NCBI GenBank assembly: GCA_902488525.1
Contig: CABTWP010000076.1
Location: 1-5,785, forward strand
Direction: 5' to 3'
DNA length: 5,785 nucleotides
Source: an uncultured Collinsella sp.
Lineage (GTDB): Bacteria; Actinomycetota; Coriobacteriia; Coriobacteriales; Coriobacteriaceae
Position 1 is the first letter of the stretch; each line of letters starts with the position of its first letter. Shown piece by piece: positions 1 through 5,089 of the stretch. Under the pieces are notes generated by a model, which did not search any database, was not told the origin of the DNA, and saw only the letters and a program-made list of their open reading frames with translations. The translations under genes and the position numbers were made by a program.

Positions 1-3
1 ATA

Positions 4-70
4 AGTTGCGGTGAAATAGGGACTGTTTTGTGACCTAGGTGGCGCAAACAGTCCCTATTTCACCGCAACT
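4..70. repeat. Perfect 25-bp inverted repeat (REP-like palindrome)
   Basis: Positions 4-28 are the exact reverse complement of positions 46-70, giving a 25-bp uninterrupted stem around a 17-nt loop (29-45). Neither side is followed by a T-run, so it is not a typical intrinsic terminator. The stem contains TAGGGACTGTTT and ends in TTTCACCGCAA. A near copy of the latter, TTTCACCACAA, starts the palindrome at the right end of the window. A perfect arm this long with no flanking gene fits a dispersed palindromic element (REP or small MITE type). The assignment to a repeat family is inference, because other genomic copies are not visible here. Confidence 0.8.
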
Positions 71-98
71 GCGTTGGGGTGTGACCGGGGCACAAAGA

Positions 99-159
99 TG
101 CGGTGCCGCTTGGAGGAAAAGACCGGAAGCAAAGGTCCATTCCTCCAGACGGCGCCGCA
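99..159. repeat. Long imperfect inverted repeat (hairpin 2)
   Basis: Positions 99-108 pair with 150-159 and 110-118 pair with 140-148, interrupted by one C-A mismatch (109/149). In plus-strand RNA two of the pairs are G-U wobbles (104/154, 110/148). Inside the 21-nt loop, GACC (121-124) can also pair with GGTC (134-137). There is no adjacent T-run and no reading frame that looks coding. It may be a palindromic element or a structured RNA segment. Function unknown. Confidence 0.6.
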
Positions 160-217
160 GCTGTTTTGATGGCTCGGCTTTTACCGAAGTGGCTCAGTTG
201 AGCGCGACTGCCAGCCG

Positions 218-246
218 ATTATACAAAGCGGCTCGGGGGCGTGTCG
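218..246 (-). promoter_or_regulatory. Possible minus-strand promoter pointing out of the window
   Basis: Read on the minus strand, positions 223-218 are a perfect TATAAT. A partial -35 (GCGACA) lies 18 nt upstream, within the left arm of the 225-325 hairpin. If real, it would drive a transcript leftward past the window edge, downstream of the aldolase terminator. The -35 is weak and no gene is visible within the window, so this is tentative. Confidence 0.3.
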
Positions 247-325
247 CTTCCGTCACGTTCTATCAGCATACAAGACGGTTTTGGTTCTTGTTCGTGACGG
301 AAACGGCGCGCTTCCGAGCCGCTTT
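225..325. repeat. Long inverted repeat with 33-nt arms (hairpin 3)
   Basis: Arms 225-257 and 293-325 pair over 33 positions without gaps. In plus-strand RNA there are 28 Watson-Crick pairs, four G-U wobbles (237/313, 238/312, 242/308, 244/306) and one C-A mismatch (247/303). The 35-nt loop holds a second small hairpin, ACAAGA (270-275) with TCTTGT (286-291). It abuts the T-tract of the aldolase terminator but is not needed for it. No coding frame is credible here. It may be a palindromic mobile remnant or a structured RNA. Confidence 0.7.
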
Positions 326-363
326 AAAAGAAAGGGGGCGAGGTCTAGGGCACGCCCCCTTTC
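324..363 (-). terminator. eda: Intrinsic terminator of the kdgK-eda transcript
   Basis: Positions 363-353 and 340-330, read on the minus strand, form a perfect 11-bp stem (GAAAGGGGGCG and its complement) around a 12-nt loop. The stem ends in TTTC and is followed at once by TTTT (positions 333-326 read TTTCTTTT). It starts 17 nt after the aldolase stop codon. A GC-rich stem, short loop and T-tract at this distance make a textbook Rho-independent terminator. It closes the uronate operon and separates it from the hairpin-rich region to the left. Confidence 0.88.
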
Positions 364-380
364 ACGATAGAGAGCTAAAC

Positions 381-1022
381 CTAGCCGCGGACCTTCTTGA
401 CGACGTCCATGGCCTCGCGGGCGATCTGCTCGACCTTGGAGAAGTCGCCGTCGGCAAACAGGGCCGGCTTGACCATCCAGGTGCCACCGCAGGCGATGAT
501 GGCGGAGGAGCTCAGGTACTCCTCGACGTTGGCGGTGCTCACGCCGCCGGTAGGCATAAAGCGGTGACCGACAAACGGAGCGGCGAGGGCCTTGATGGTG
601 TTCAGGCCGCCATACTGGGACGCGGGGAAGAACTTGGTGACCTTGAGGCCCAGGTTCTCGGCTGCGGTGACCTCGGAGGGGGTCACGGTGCCGGGAAGGA
701 CGGGCAGCTCGATGTCGATGCAATGCTTCACGACGTCCTCGTTGTAACCCGGGGAGACGATGAACTTGGCACCGGCGGCGCGGGCCTGCTCAACCTGCTC
801 GACGGTCAGGACAGTGCCGGCGCCAACGCACATCTCGGGCTCGGCCTCGGCCATAGCGGCGATGCACTCGGCGGCGCAGGCGGTGCGGAAGGTGACCTCG
901 GCGGACTTCATGCCAGCTGCCATAAGGGCGTGGGCGAGCGGGGCGGCGTCCTCGACCTTGTCGAGCACAACGACCGGCACGATGCCCAGGGACTCAAGCG
1001 TGGTGTAGAACTGATCGAACAT
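381..1022 (-). CDS. eda: KDPG / 4-hydroxy-2-oxoglutarate aldolase
   Basis: This 213-residue protein is a class I aldolase of the KDPG/KHG family and matches the length of E. coli Eda. It should cleave 2-keto-3-deoxy-6-phosphogluconate into pyruvate and glyceraldehyde 3-phosphate in the cytosol, the last step of uronate catabolism and of the Entner-Doudoroff route. Family landmarks appear in order: AEVTFRT (41-47) with catalytic Glu42 and phosphate/carboxylate-binding Arg46, GAGTVL (67-72), PGTVTPSEV (110-118), KFFPA (130-134) with Schiff-base Lys130, the glycine loop MPTGGV (156-161), and the C-terminal GGTWM (179-183). The start at 1022 is chosen because AAAGGA lies about 6 nt upstream and homologues begin here; an in-frame ATG at 1067 would add a tail unlike the family. 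It follows the KDG kinase on the same strand after a 253-nt structured spacer, and a strong terminator follows it. Confidence in family and step is high; KDPG as main substrate is inferred from the neighbouring kinase. Confidence 0.95.
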   Translation of the reverse strand: MFDQFYTTLESLGIVPVVVLDKVEDAAPLAHALMAAGMKSAEVTFRTACAAECIAAMAEAEPEMCVGAGTVLTVEQVEQARAAGAKFIVSPGYNEDVVKHCIDIELPVLPGTVTPSEVTAAENLGLKVTKFFPASQYGGLNTIKALAAPFVGHRFMPTGGVSTANVEEYLSSSAIIACGGTWMVKPALFADGDFSKVEQIAREAMDVVKKVRG

Positions 1023-1275
1023 GATGTTCCTTTCGATGTGTGGCGCGCATGGGCGCGTGATTACCAAATGTGCTGGTCAGGAGCCGATTTTGGATTGGTT
1101 ATCGGAGGCACCGCTTGGGGTTCAAGCAATTCCAAAACCGGCTGCTCGACCAGTCATGTAGGGAATGCCAGGCAAAACCGGAATGGGACTGGTGGTTTTG
1201 CCCGGCCGGAGGAATCGGGGAGCGGGCCGCAGGGGTATGGGATTGGAAAGCTGCGGCCCGCGGAATGGAGACGGA
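1023..1275 (-). other. Structured 253-nt spacer between kdgK and eda
   Basis: No credible gene lies here. Read as minus-strand mRNA from the kinase stop, it holds three successive inverted repeats. The first has 11 bp perfect arms at 1251-1261 and 1222-1232, starting 14 nt after the stop. The second has 9 bp perfect arms at 1194-1202 and 1171-1179, extended by three more pairs past one mismatch. The third is long: 1131-1153 with 1073-1094, about 20 bp plus a U-G wobble, one mismatch and one bulge. None is followed by a T-tract, so they are not ordinary terminators. A weak promoter-like pair, TTGAAC (1125-1120) and GATAAC (1103-1098) with a 16-nt spacer, lies in the loop of the third repeat and could serve eda. 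The structures are seen; roles in mRNA stability, attenuation or differential expression are inference. Confidence 0.55.
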
Positions 1276-2310
1276 CTAGCGCGCGACGCGGGTGCCACCG
1301 TCGGCGGCTGATGCTACGGCTGCGATCTCGTCTGCGGTCACCAAGTTGGAGTCGCCCTTGATGGTGAGCTTGAGGATCGAAGCCGCAATCGCGTAGTTGA
1401 CGGCAGCCTGCGGATCGAAGTCGTTGATGAGGGCGTGGACCAGGCCGGCGTTGAAAGCGTCGCCGGCGGCAACACCCTCGAGCACGTGCACATCGTGAGC
1501 AGGGGAGAACCAGTGCTCGCCGCTCTCGGCGTCATAGAGCATGCCCATCCAGATGGAGCGCTCGACGCAGGAGATGTTGCGGACGACCGAAGCGACCTTC
1601 TTGCAGCCGTACTCGGCGCAAATCTGACGGGCCATCTCGACGTAGGTGTCGCGCTCCTCGATGCCGTGGGCAAGGGAGCCGGAGACGCAGGTCATGCCGA
1701 GGCCGGCGGGTGCGTCCTCGTCGTTGGCGATGCAGATGTCGACGAGCGGCAGGAGCTCCTTCATGGTGGCCTGCGACTTCTCGGGCGACCACATCTTGCC
1801 GCGATAGTTCACGTCGCACACGGTCGTGATGCCCTTGGCGCGGCAGGCGGTGAGGGCATCCTTGCAGGCGGCAGCCATCTCATCGGAGACGGCGGGGGTC
1901 ACGCCGGAGAAATAGAAGACATCGATGCCCTTGAGGATCTCGTCCCAGTTAAAGACGTCGCGCTTGGCCATGTTGATGGCAGAGTACTTGCGGTCGTAGA
2001 CGCAACCGTTACCGCGCTGCGAGGCGCCGACCTCAAACACATAGGAGCCAAGACGGTCGCCCTGACGCACGACGCGCGTGGTGTCGACGCCGTAGGCCTT
2101 CAGCGAACGCAGGGCGCACTCGCCCAGACGGTTGGCCGGGACAACGGAGACGTAAGCGGCCTTGTCGCCCTGGTAGGCCAGGGAAAGCGCAGTGTTGGCC
2201 TCGGCGCCGCCGTAGCGGACGTCAAACTCGGTTGCCTGCTCAATACGCAGGTGGTCTTTGGGTGAGAGTCTCATCATGATCTCGCCGAAGGTAAGAACCG
2301 TTTTACCCAT
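1276..2310 (-). CDS. kdgK: 2-keto-3-deoxygluconate kinase, PfkB family
   Basis: This 344-residue protein is a ribokinase/PfkB-family sugar kinase. It is predicted to phosphorylate 2-keto-3-deoxygluconate at C6 with ATP, giving the KDPG used by the aldolase downstream. Landmarks: GEIMMRLSP (9-17), the substrate-binding glycine motif GGAEANTALSLA (34-45), DVNYRGKMW (166-174) typical of KDG kinases, ANDEDA (195-200), the anion-hole and catalytic motif GVAAGDAFNAG (279-289) with catalytic base Asp284, and LTIKGDSNLV (315-324), close to the KDG-kinase C-terminal signature. The usual GAGD is AAGD here; the catalytic Asp is kept. The start at 2310 is chosen because MGKTVLTFGE matches the family N-terminus and AAGGAG lies 10 nt upstream (2326-2321). 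A longer frame from 2373 would begin inside the leader hairpin and adds unrelated residues. It is divergent from a LacI-type regulator and first in the kdgK-eda unit. Another 2-keto sugar acid is possible, but the aldolase context favours KDG. Confidence 0.93.
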   Translation of the reverse strand: MGKTVLTFGEIMMRLSPKDHLRIEQATEFDVRYGGAEANTALSLAYQGDKAAYVSVVPANRLGECALRSLKAYGVDTTRVVRQGDRLGSYVFEVGASQRGNGCVYDRKYSAINMAKRDVFNWDEILKGIDVFYFSGVTPAVSDEMAAACKDALTACRAKGITTVCDVNYRGKMWSPEKSQATMKELLPLVDICIANDEDAPAGLGMTCVSGSLAHGIEERDTYVEMARQICAEYGCKKVASVVRNISCVERSIWMGMLYDAESGEHWFSPAHDVHVLEGVAAGDAFNAGLVHALINDFDPQAAVNYAIAASILKLTIKGDSNLVTADEIAAVASAADGGTRVAR

Positions 2311-2352
2311 GGTCGCGCAGCTCCTTTTACTCGTGCGTACACCTTTGATATG

Positions 2353-2410
2353 GCGTTGGCACGCAGGTGCCAAGACGGTAGGGTGCGTCTTTGCACCTGC
2401 GTGCCAACGC
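2353..2410 (-). repeat. Long hairpin in the kdgK leader
   Basis: Positions 2353-2370 and 2393-2410 are perfect 18-bp inverted arms. After one mismatch (2371/2392) the stem continues for five more pairs (2372-2376 with 2387-2391), leaving a 10-nt loop. In a kdgK transcript started near 2446 this hairpin would occupy the 5' leader, ending 42 nt before the start codon, so it would not cover the ribosome binding site. It may be an mRNA-stabilising leader structure, an attenuating element or an inserted palindromic repeat. No T-run follows it on the minus strand. Confidence 0.75.
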
Positions 2411-2414
2411 TCGC

Positions 2415-2443
2415 CGAAATCGGTTTACGAAATCGGTTTCGTA
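2415..2443. promoter_or_regulatory. LacI-family operator (two overlapping sites)
   Basis: Positions 2426-2443 read TACGAAATCGGTTTCGTA. This is an 18-bp palindrome with seven perfect outer pairs, one central mismatch pair and the central CG that LacI-family hinge helices recognise. The core CGAAATCGGTTT is repeated 13 bp upstream (2415-2426 and 2428-2439), which suggests a weaker second site with the same spacing on the helix. The site lies just downstream of a candidate kinase promoter and over the -35 region of the regulator's promoter. Binding there could repress the kinase operon and autoregulate the regulator. Assignment to the adjacent regulator is inference from position. Confidence 0.7.
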
Positions 2444-2460
2444 TCGAGTTGTAGTATACT
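2432..2460 (+). promoter_or_regulatory. Candidate promoter of the LacI-family regulator
   Basis: AGTATACT at 2453-2460 is a self-complementary octamer, so it offers a TATACT -10 on both strands. On the plus strand (2455-2460) the expected -35 region falls inside the operator and matches the consensus poorly. This would give the regulator a weak, autorepressed promoter with a leader of roughly 80 nt. Confidence 0.35.
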
Positions 2461-2479
2461 CACCTACAGCGTTTTGCAA
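2453..2479 (-). promoter_or_regulatory. Candidate kdgK-eda promoter
   Basis: Read on the minus strand, TTGCAA (2479-2474) and TATACT (2458-2453) form a -35/-10 pair with a short 15-nt spacer. Transcription would start near 2446, placing the LacI-type operator at about +3 to +20, a classical repression position. The leader would be about 135 nt and include the 2353-2410 hairpin. The short spacer lowers confidence. Confidence 0.45.
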
Positions 2480-2544
2480 CCGAGATTTTTAAAAAAATGC
2501 CTAAAATGGCTCAGACCGCCGACAATTGGGAAACGGGGTGCGTT

Positions 2545-3567
2545 ATGGCGCAGATGAGAATCAAGGACATTGCCGCCGAGGCGGGCGTGAGCCCGGCCAC
2601 GGTCTCGCGCTATCTCAACAACCGCCCCGGGCAAATGACCGAGGAAACCCGTGCTCGCATCGCGGCGGTTATCGAGCGCACCGGCTATCGCCCGCGTGCC
2701 GCCGCGCGCAATCTACGCAGCTCGCGCACCAACCTCATCGGCGTGATCCTGGCCGACATCGCCAACCCGTTCTCCAGCGCCATGCTCGAAGGGCTTTCCG
2801 TCAGCGCCGCCGCGCGCGGCTGCTCGCTCATGACGGCCATTAGCGGCAACGATCCCGCCAAGGAGGCCGAGTCGCTCACCAGACTTATCGATGCCGGCGT
2901 GGACGGTCTGGTCGTCAACACCTGCGGAGGCAATGACGAGGCGATCGCCGCGGCAGCGGGACGTCTGCCCGTCGTGCTGCTCGACCGCGACGTTGCCGAC
3001 GGCGGTGTTGACCTGGTGACATCTAACAACCGTGAGCTGGTCGCCGGCTTGGTAGACGCCTTGGCAGCTGCGGGCAGCGAGCGTCTGTGCCTGCTCACCG
3101 AGGCAAGCGACGATAGCCCCGTGCGTCGAGAGCGCGCCGAGGCCTTTGCCGACGAGCTTTCGCGCCGCGGCCTTGCGGGCGAGGTCGTCACCTTGGCCGA
3201 TGGCGGTGCCACGGGCGTTGGTCGCTTGGACGAGACCATGCGTGACTATGCCGGCAAAAAGCTCGGCCTCATTGCCGTCAACGGCCTGGTTTTCCTGCGT
3301 CTGACCGAGGCGCTAGCGCAGCTGGGACCCTCGCTGCCGGCGGGGCTCAGGATCGCGACGTTTGACGACTACCCCTGGAACCATGTGCTCTTTGGTGGCG
3401 TGACCACGGCCGCGCAGGACACCCTCACCATTGCCGAGCGCGTGGTCGAGCGCCTGTCCGAGCGCATCGACGTTGTTACCACTACGGTGGGCGAGGCCGC
3501 AAAGCTGGCGCCCAAACGCATCGAGATCCCCGGCCACATCGAGCACCGCGCATCGACCTCGCGCTAG
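2545..3567 (+). CDS. LacI-family transcriptional regulator, probable uronate/KDG repressor
   Basis: This 340-residue protein has the full LacI/GalR architecture. An N-terminal helix-turn-helix (about 5-25, IKDIAAEAGVSPATVSRYLN) is followed by the three-helix remainder ending GYRPRAAARNLRS (47-59), where Leu57 is placed to be the minor-groove hinge leucine. A periplasmic-binding-protein-like effector domain runs from about 64 (LIGVILADIANPFSS) to the end. Internal landmarks are DAGVDGLVV (116-124), LLDRD (145-149), and IATFDDYPWNH (270-280), a segment resembling KdgR-type members. The start at 2545 is chosen because it puts the helix-turn-helix at the usual distance from Met1 and has GGGG 6 nt upstream; in-frame ATGs at 2497 and 2506 would add an untypical tail. 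It is divergent from kdgK across a region with a LacI-type operator, so it most likely represses kdgK-eda and itself. The effector is probably KDG or a related sugar acid, which is inference. Confidence 0.92.
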   Translation: MAQMRIKDIAAEAGVSPATVSRYLNNRPGQMTEETRARIAAVIERTGYRPRAAARNLRSSRTNLIGVILADIANPFSSAMLEGLSVSAAARGCSLMTAISGNDPAKEAESLTRLIDAGVDGLVVNTCGGNDEAIAAAAGRLPVVLLDRDVADGGVDLVTSNNRELVAGLVDALAAAGSERLCLLTEASDDSPVRRERAEAFADELSRRGLAGEVVTLADGGATGVGRLDETMRDYAGKKLGLIAVNGLVFLRLTEALAQLGPSLPAGLRIATFDDYPWNHVLFGGVTTAAQDTLTIAERVVERLSERIDVVTTTVGEAAKLAPKRIEIPGHIEHRASTSR

Positions 3568-3576
3568 TCACTCGTT

Positions 3577-3604
3577 CGCAACTGCCTGTTCGCGCACGTT
3601 TTTT
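3577..3604 (+). terminator. Possible weak terminator after the LacI-family gene
   Basis: CGCAAC (3577-3582) can pair with GTT-GCG (3588-3594, one bulged C) around a 5-nt loop. Four nt after the stem there is a run of six T (3599-3604). It starts 10 nt after the regulator's stop. The stem is short and bulged and is not adjacent to the T-run, so efficiency is doubtful. Confidence 0.3.
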
Positions 3605-3620
3605 GAGCGCTTGATACGCT

Positions 3621-3636
3621 TTAACCCTGCGGAAAC
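3621..3636 (+). promoter_or_regulatory. Candidate GlnR half-site upstream of the GS homologue
   Basis: TTAACcctgcgGAAAC matches the actinobacterial GlnR pattern gTnAC-n6-GAAAC at nine of ten defined positions. A second box in the expected register was not found on either side. A GAAAC at 3673-3677 lacks a correctly spaced partner. The site would be centred about 44 bp upstream of a start near 3673, a usual activator position for OmpR-type proteins. The GlnR-like gene is the second gene of this presumed operon, so autoregulation is plausible. A single short match can arise by chance. Confidence 0.35.
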
Positions 3637-3641
3637 ATTTT

Positions 3642-3666
3642 TCTGCGATAGTATCTGCGATATAGA
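3642..3666 (+). promoter_or_regulatory. Direct repeats and -10 region of the GS-homologue promoter
   Basis: TCTGCGATA occurs twice (3642-3650 and 3654-3662), a 9-bp perfect direct repeat with a 12-bp period. The second copy runs into TATAGA (3661-3666), the best -10 candidate before the glutamine synthetase homologue. No good -35 is present, which fits a promoter needing an activator. The repeats could bind a tandem regulator or be incidental. The assignment is tentative. Confidence 0.35.
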
Positions 3667-3701
3667 CCAGTCGAAACCCGCCCGAAAGAAAGGGGAGCGA
3701 C

Positions 3702-5039
3702 ATGAACCAGCAGAACATCGATTACGTACTCCGCTCCGTAGAACAGCGTGACATCCGCTTTGTGCGTCTGTGGTTTGTCGACATTCTCGGCCGCCTCAAG
3801 AACTTTGCCATTAGCCCCGAGGACCTCGAAGTCGCTTTTGAGGAGGGTATTGGCTTTGACGGCTCGGCCATCGAGGGCTTTGCCACGCCTGAGGAAGCCG
3901 ACATGCTCGCGTTTCCCGACGCCTCGACCTTCCAGATCCTGCCGTGGCGCCCGAGCCACAACGGCGTCGCCCGCGTGTTCTGCGATGTGTGCACCCCCGA
4001 CCGCAAGCCCTTCGCCGGCGACCCGCGCGATGCCCTGCGCCGCATGTTCTACAGGGCCGAGAAGGCCGGCTACCTGCTCAACGTGGGCGCCGAGCTGGAG
4101 TACTACTACTTCCCCGACGAACACACGCCCGAGCCGCTCGACAATGTGGGCTACTTCGATCTTTCGGTGAGCGACGCCGCTCGCGACCTGCGCCGCAACA
4201 CGGTCCTCACGCTCGAGAAGATGTCCGTGCCCGTGGAGTACACCTTCCACGCCGCCGGCCGCTCGCAGCACGGCATGAGCCTGCGCCACGCCGAGGCCCT
4301 GAGCATGTCCGACGCCATCACCACGGCCAAACTCATCATTAAGCAGCAGGCCTACGAGAGCGGTTGCCACGCCTCCTTTATGCCCAAGCCGTTGGCAGGC
4401 GAGGACGGCAGTGCTATGTTCCTGTGCCAGTCGCTATTCGACCACGACGGCAACAACGTCTTTTGGGGCGAGGACGACGAGAAGTACCATCTCTCCGATA
4501 TCGCCAAGCACTACATGGCCGGCATCCTGGCGCATGCCCGCGAGATCAGCGCCATCACCAACCCCACGGTCAACTCGTATAAGCGCATCACCACGGGCGG
4601 CGATTCCGTGCCGCAGTACGCCACGTGGGGCCTGCGCAACCGCGCGAGCATGGTCCGCATCCCGGTCTACAAGCCCGGCAAGCAGCTGTCCACGCGCATC
4701 GAGCTGCGCAGCCCCGACCCCATGGCCAACCCGTACCTGGTCAACGCCGTCACGCTGGCGGCCGGTCTGGACGGCATCGAGCGCAAGCTGGAGCTCCCGC
4801 CCGAGGCAACGGCCGAGACGCTCAAGCTCACCGACCGTCAGATGGTCGAGGCCGGCTACACGCCGCTGCCGCGTTCGCTCAAAGAGGCGCTCGACGTGTT
4901 TGAGGGCTCGCAGTTTATGAAGGATGCCCTCGGCGAGCACATCCACAGCTTCTTCCTAAAAAAGAAGCGAGACGAGTGGCATAAGTTTGAGTCTACGATC
5001 ACCGAGTGGGAGATCAAGCACTACCTGGCGAACTCCTAA
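3702..5039 (+). CDS. glnA: Type I glutamine synthetase homologue with degraded metal sites
   Basis: This 445-residue protein aligns end to end with short (GSI-alpha length) glutamine synthetases, which make glutamine from glutamate, ammonia and ATP as dodecamers. Conserved parts are FDGSAIEGF (52-60, ammonium-site Asp53), GAELEYYYF (129-137, metal ligands Glu131 and Glu133), FMPKP (226-230), NPTVNSYKR (287-295), RNR (312-314), and STRIELRSPDPMANPYL (330-346, metal ligand Glu334). The motif normally HHEVAPxQHE reads FHAAGRSQHG (182-191), so both metal-binding Glu become Ala184 and Gly191. GSGMH reads GSAMF, so the metal-binding His becomes Phe240. The flap Glu is replaced around Asp301 with a one-residue insertion. 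The adenylylation tyrosine segment is absent, and the GSI-alpha feedback Arg (Bacillus Arg62) is Thr62. The start has a strong AAAGGGGAG 5-6 nt upstream. Fold membership is near certain. Normal catalysis is doubtful; a regulatory or altered role is inferred, supported by the GlnR-like gene 50 bp downstream. Confidence 0.93.
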   Translation: MNQQNIDYVLRSVEQRDIRFVRLWFVDILGRLKNFAISPEDLEVAFEEGIGFDGSAIEGFATPEEADMLAFPDASTFQILPWRPSHNGVARVFCDVCTPDRKPFAGDPRDALRRMFYRAEKAGYLLNVGAELEYYYFPDEHTPEPLDNVGYFDLSVSDAARDLRRNTVLTLEKMSVPVEYTFHAAGRSQHGMSLRHAEALSMSDAITTAKLIIKQQAYESGCHASFMPKPLAGEDGSAMFLCQSLFDHDGNNVFWGEDDEKYHLSDIAKHYMAGILAHAREISAITNPTVNSYKRITTGGDSVPQYATWGLRNRASMVRIPVYKPGKQLSTRIELRSPDPMANPYLVNAVTLAAGLDGIERKLELPPEATAETLKLTDRQMVEAGYTPLPRSLKEALDVFEGSQFMKDALGEHIHSFFLKKKRDEWHKFESTITEWEIKHYLANS

Positions 5040-5089
5040 TCGCGCTGGCTTGTTCCAGTACGATTGAGCTCATTTCTTTGGAGGCCGAT

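Noticed and set aside
186..216. tRNA D-arm-like string on the plus strand (GGCTCAGTTGAGCGC)
   Set aside because: The rest of a cloverleaf is absent: there is no acceptor stem, anticodon stem or T-arm GTTCGA. At most it is a chance likeness or a tiny remnant.
71..330. T-box riboswitch on the minus strand (GGCACCGCA near 109-101 resembles the T-box core)
   Set aside because: The core differs from UGGNACCGCG at key positions. The stem I motifs are not seen, and no terminator/antiterminator pair or downstream synthetase or amino-acid gene is visible.
1222..1261. Intrinsic terminator directly after kdgK
   Set aside because: The 11-bp GC stem is real, but no T-run follows it on the minus strand. 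It is better described as an intercistronic hairpin.
39..1361. Long 440-codon plus-strand open frame over the aldolase gene
   Set aside because: It is antisense to eda and has a low-complexity, Gly/His/Leu-rich composition typical of the reverse strand of GC-rich genes. It has no domain and crosses three structured non-coding regions.
1435..2265. 276-codon plus-strand open frame over kdgK
   Set aside because: It is the antisense shadow of a clearly recognised PfkB kinase. The Asp/Gly/His/Val-rich composition shows no family motif, and no ribosome binding site was seen.
4245..4280. Frameshift or sequencing error explaining the lost GS metal ligands
   Set aside because: The alignment to GSI is gap-free on both sides with conserved residues between the changed positions (S188, Q189, H190, L194, R195), so the frame is intact.
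3621..4370. 249-codon minus-strand frame over the start of the GS homologue
   Set aside because: It is antisense to a well-supported gene and shows only shadow composition with no recognisable domain.
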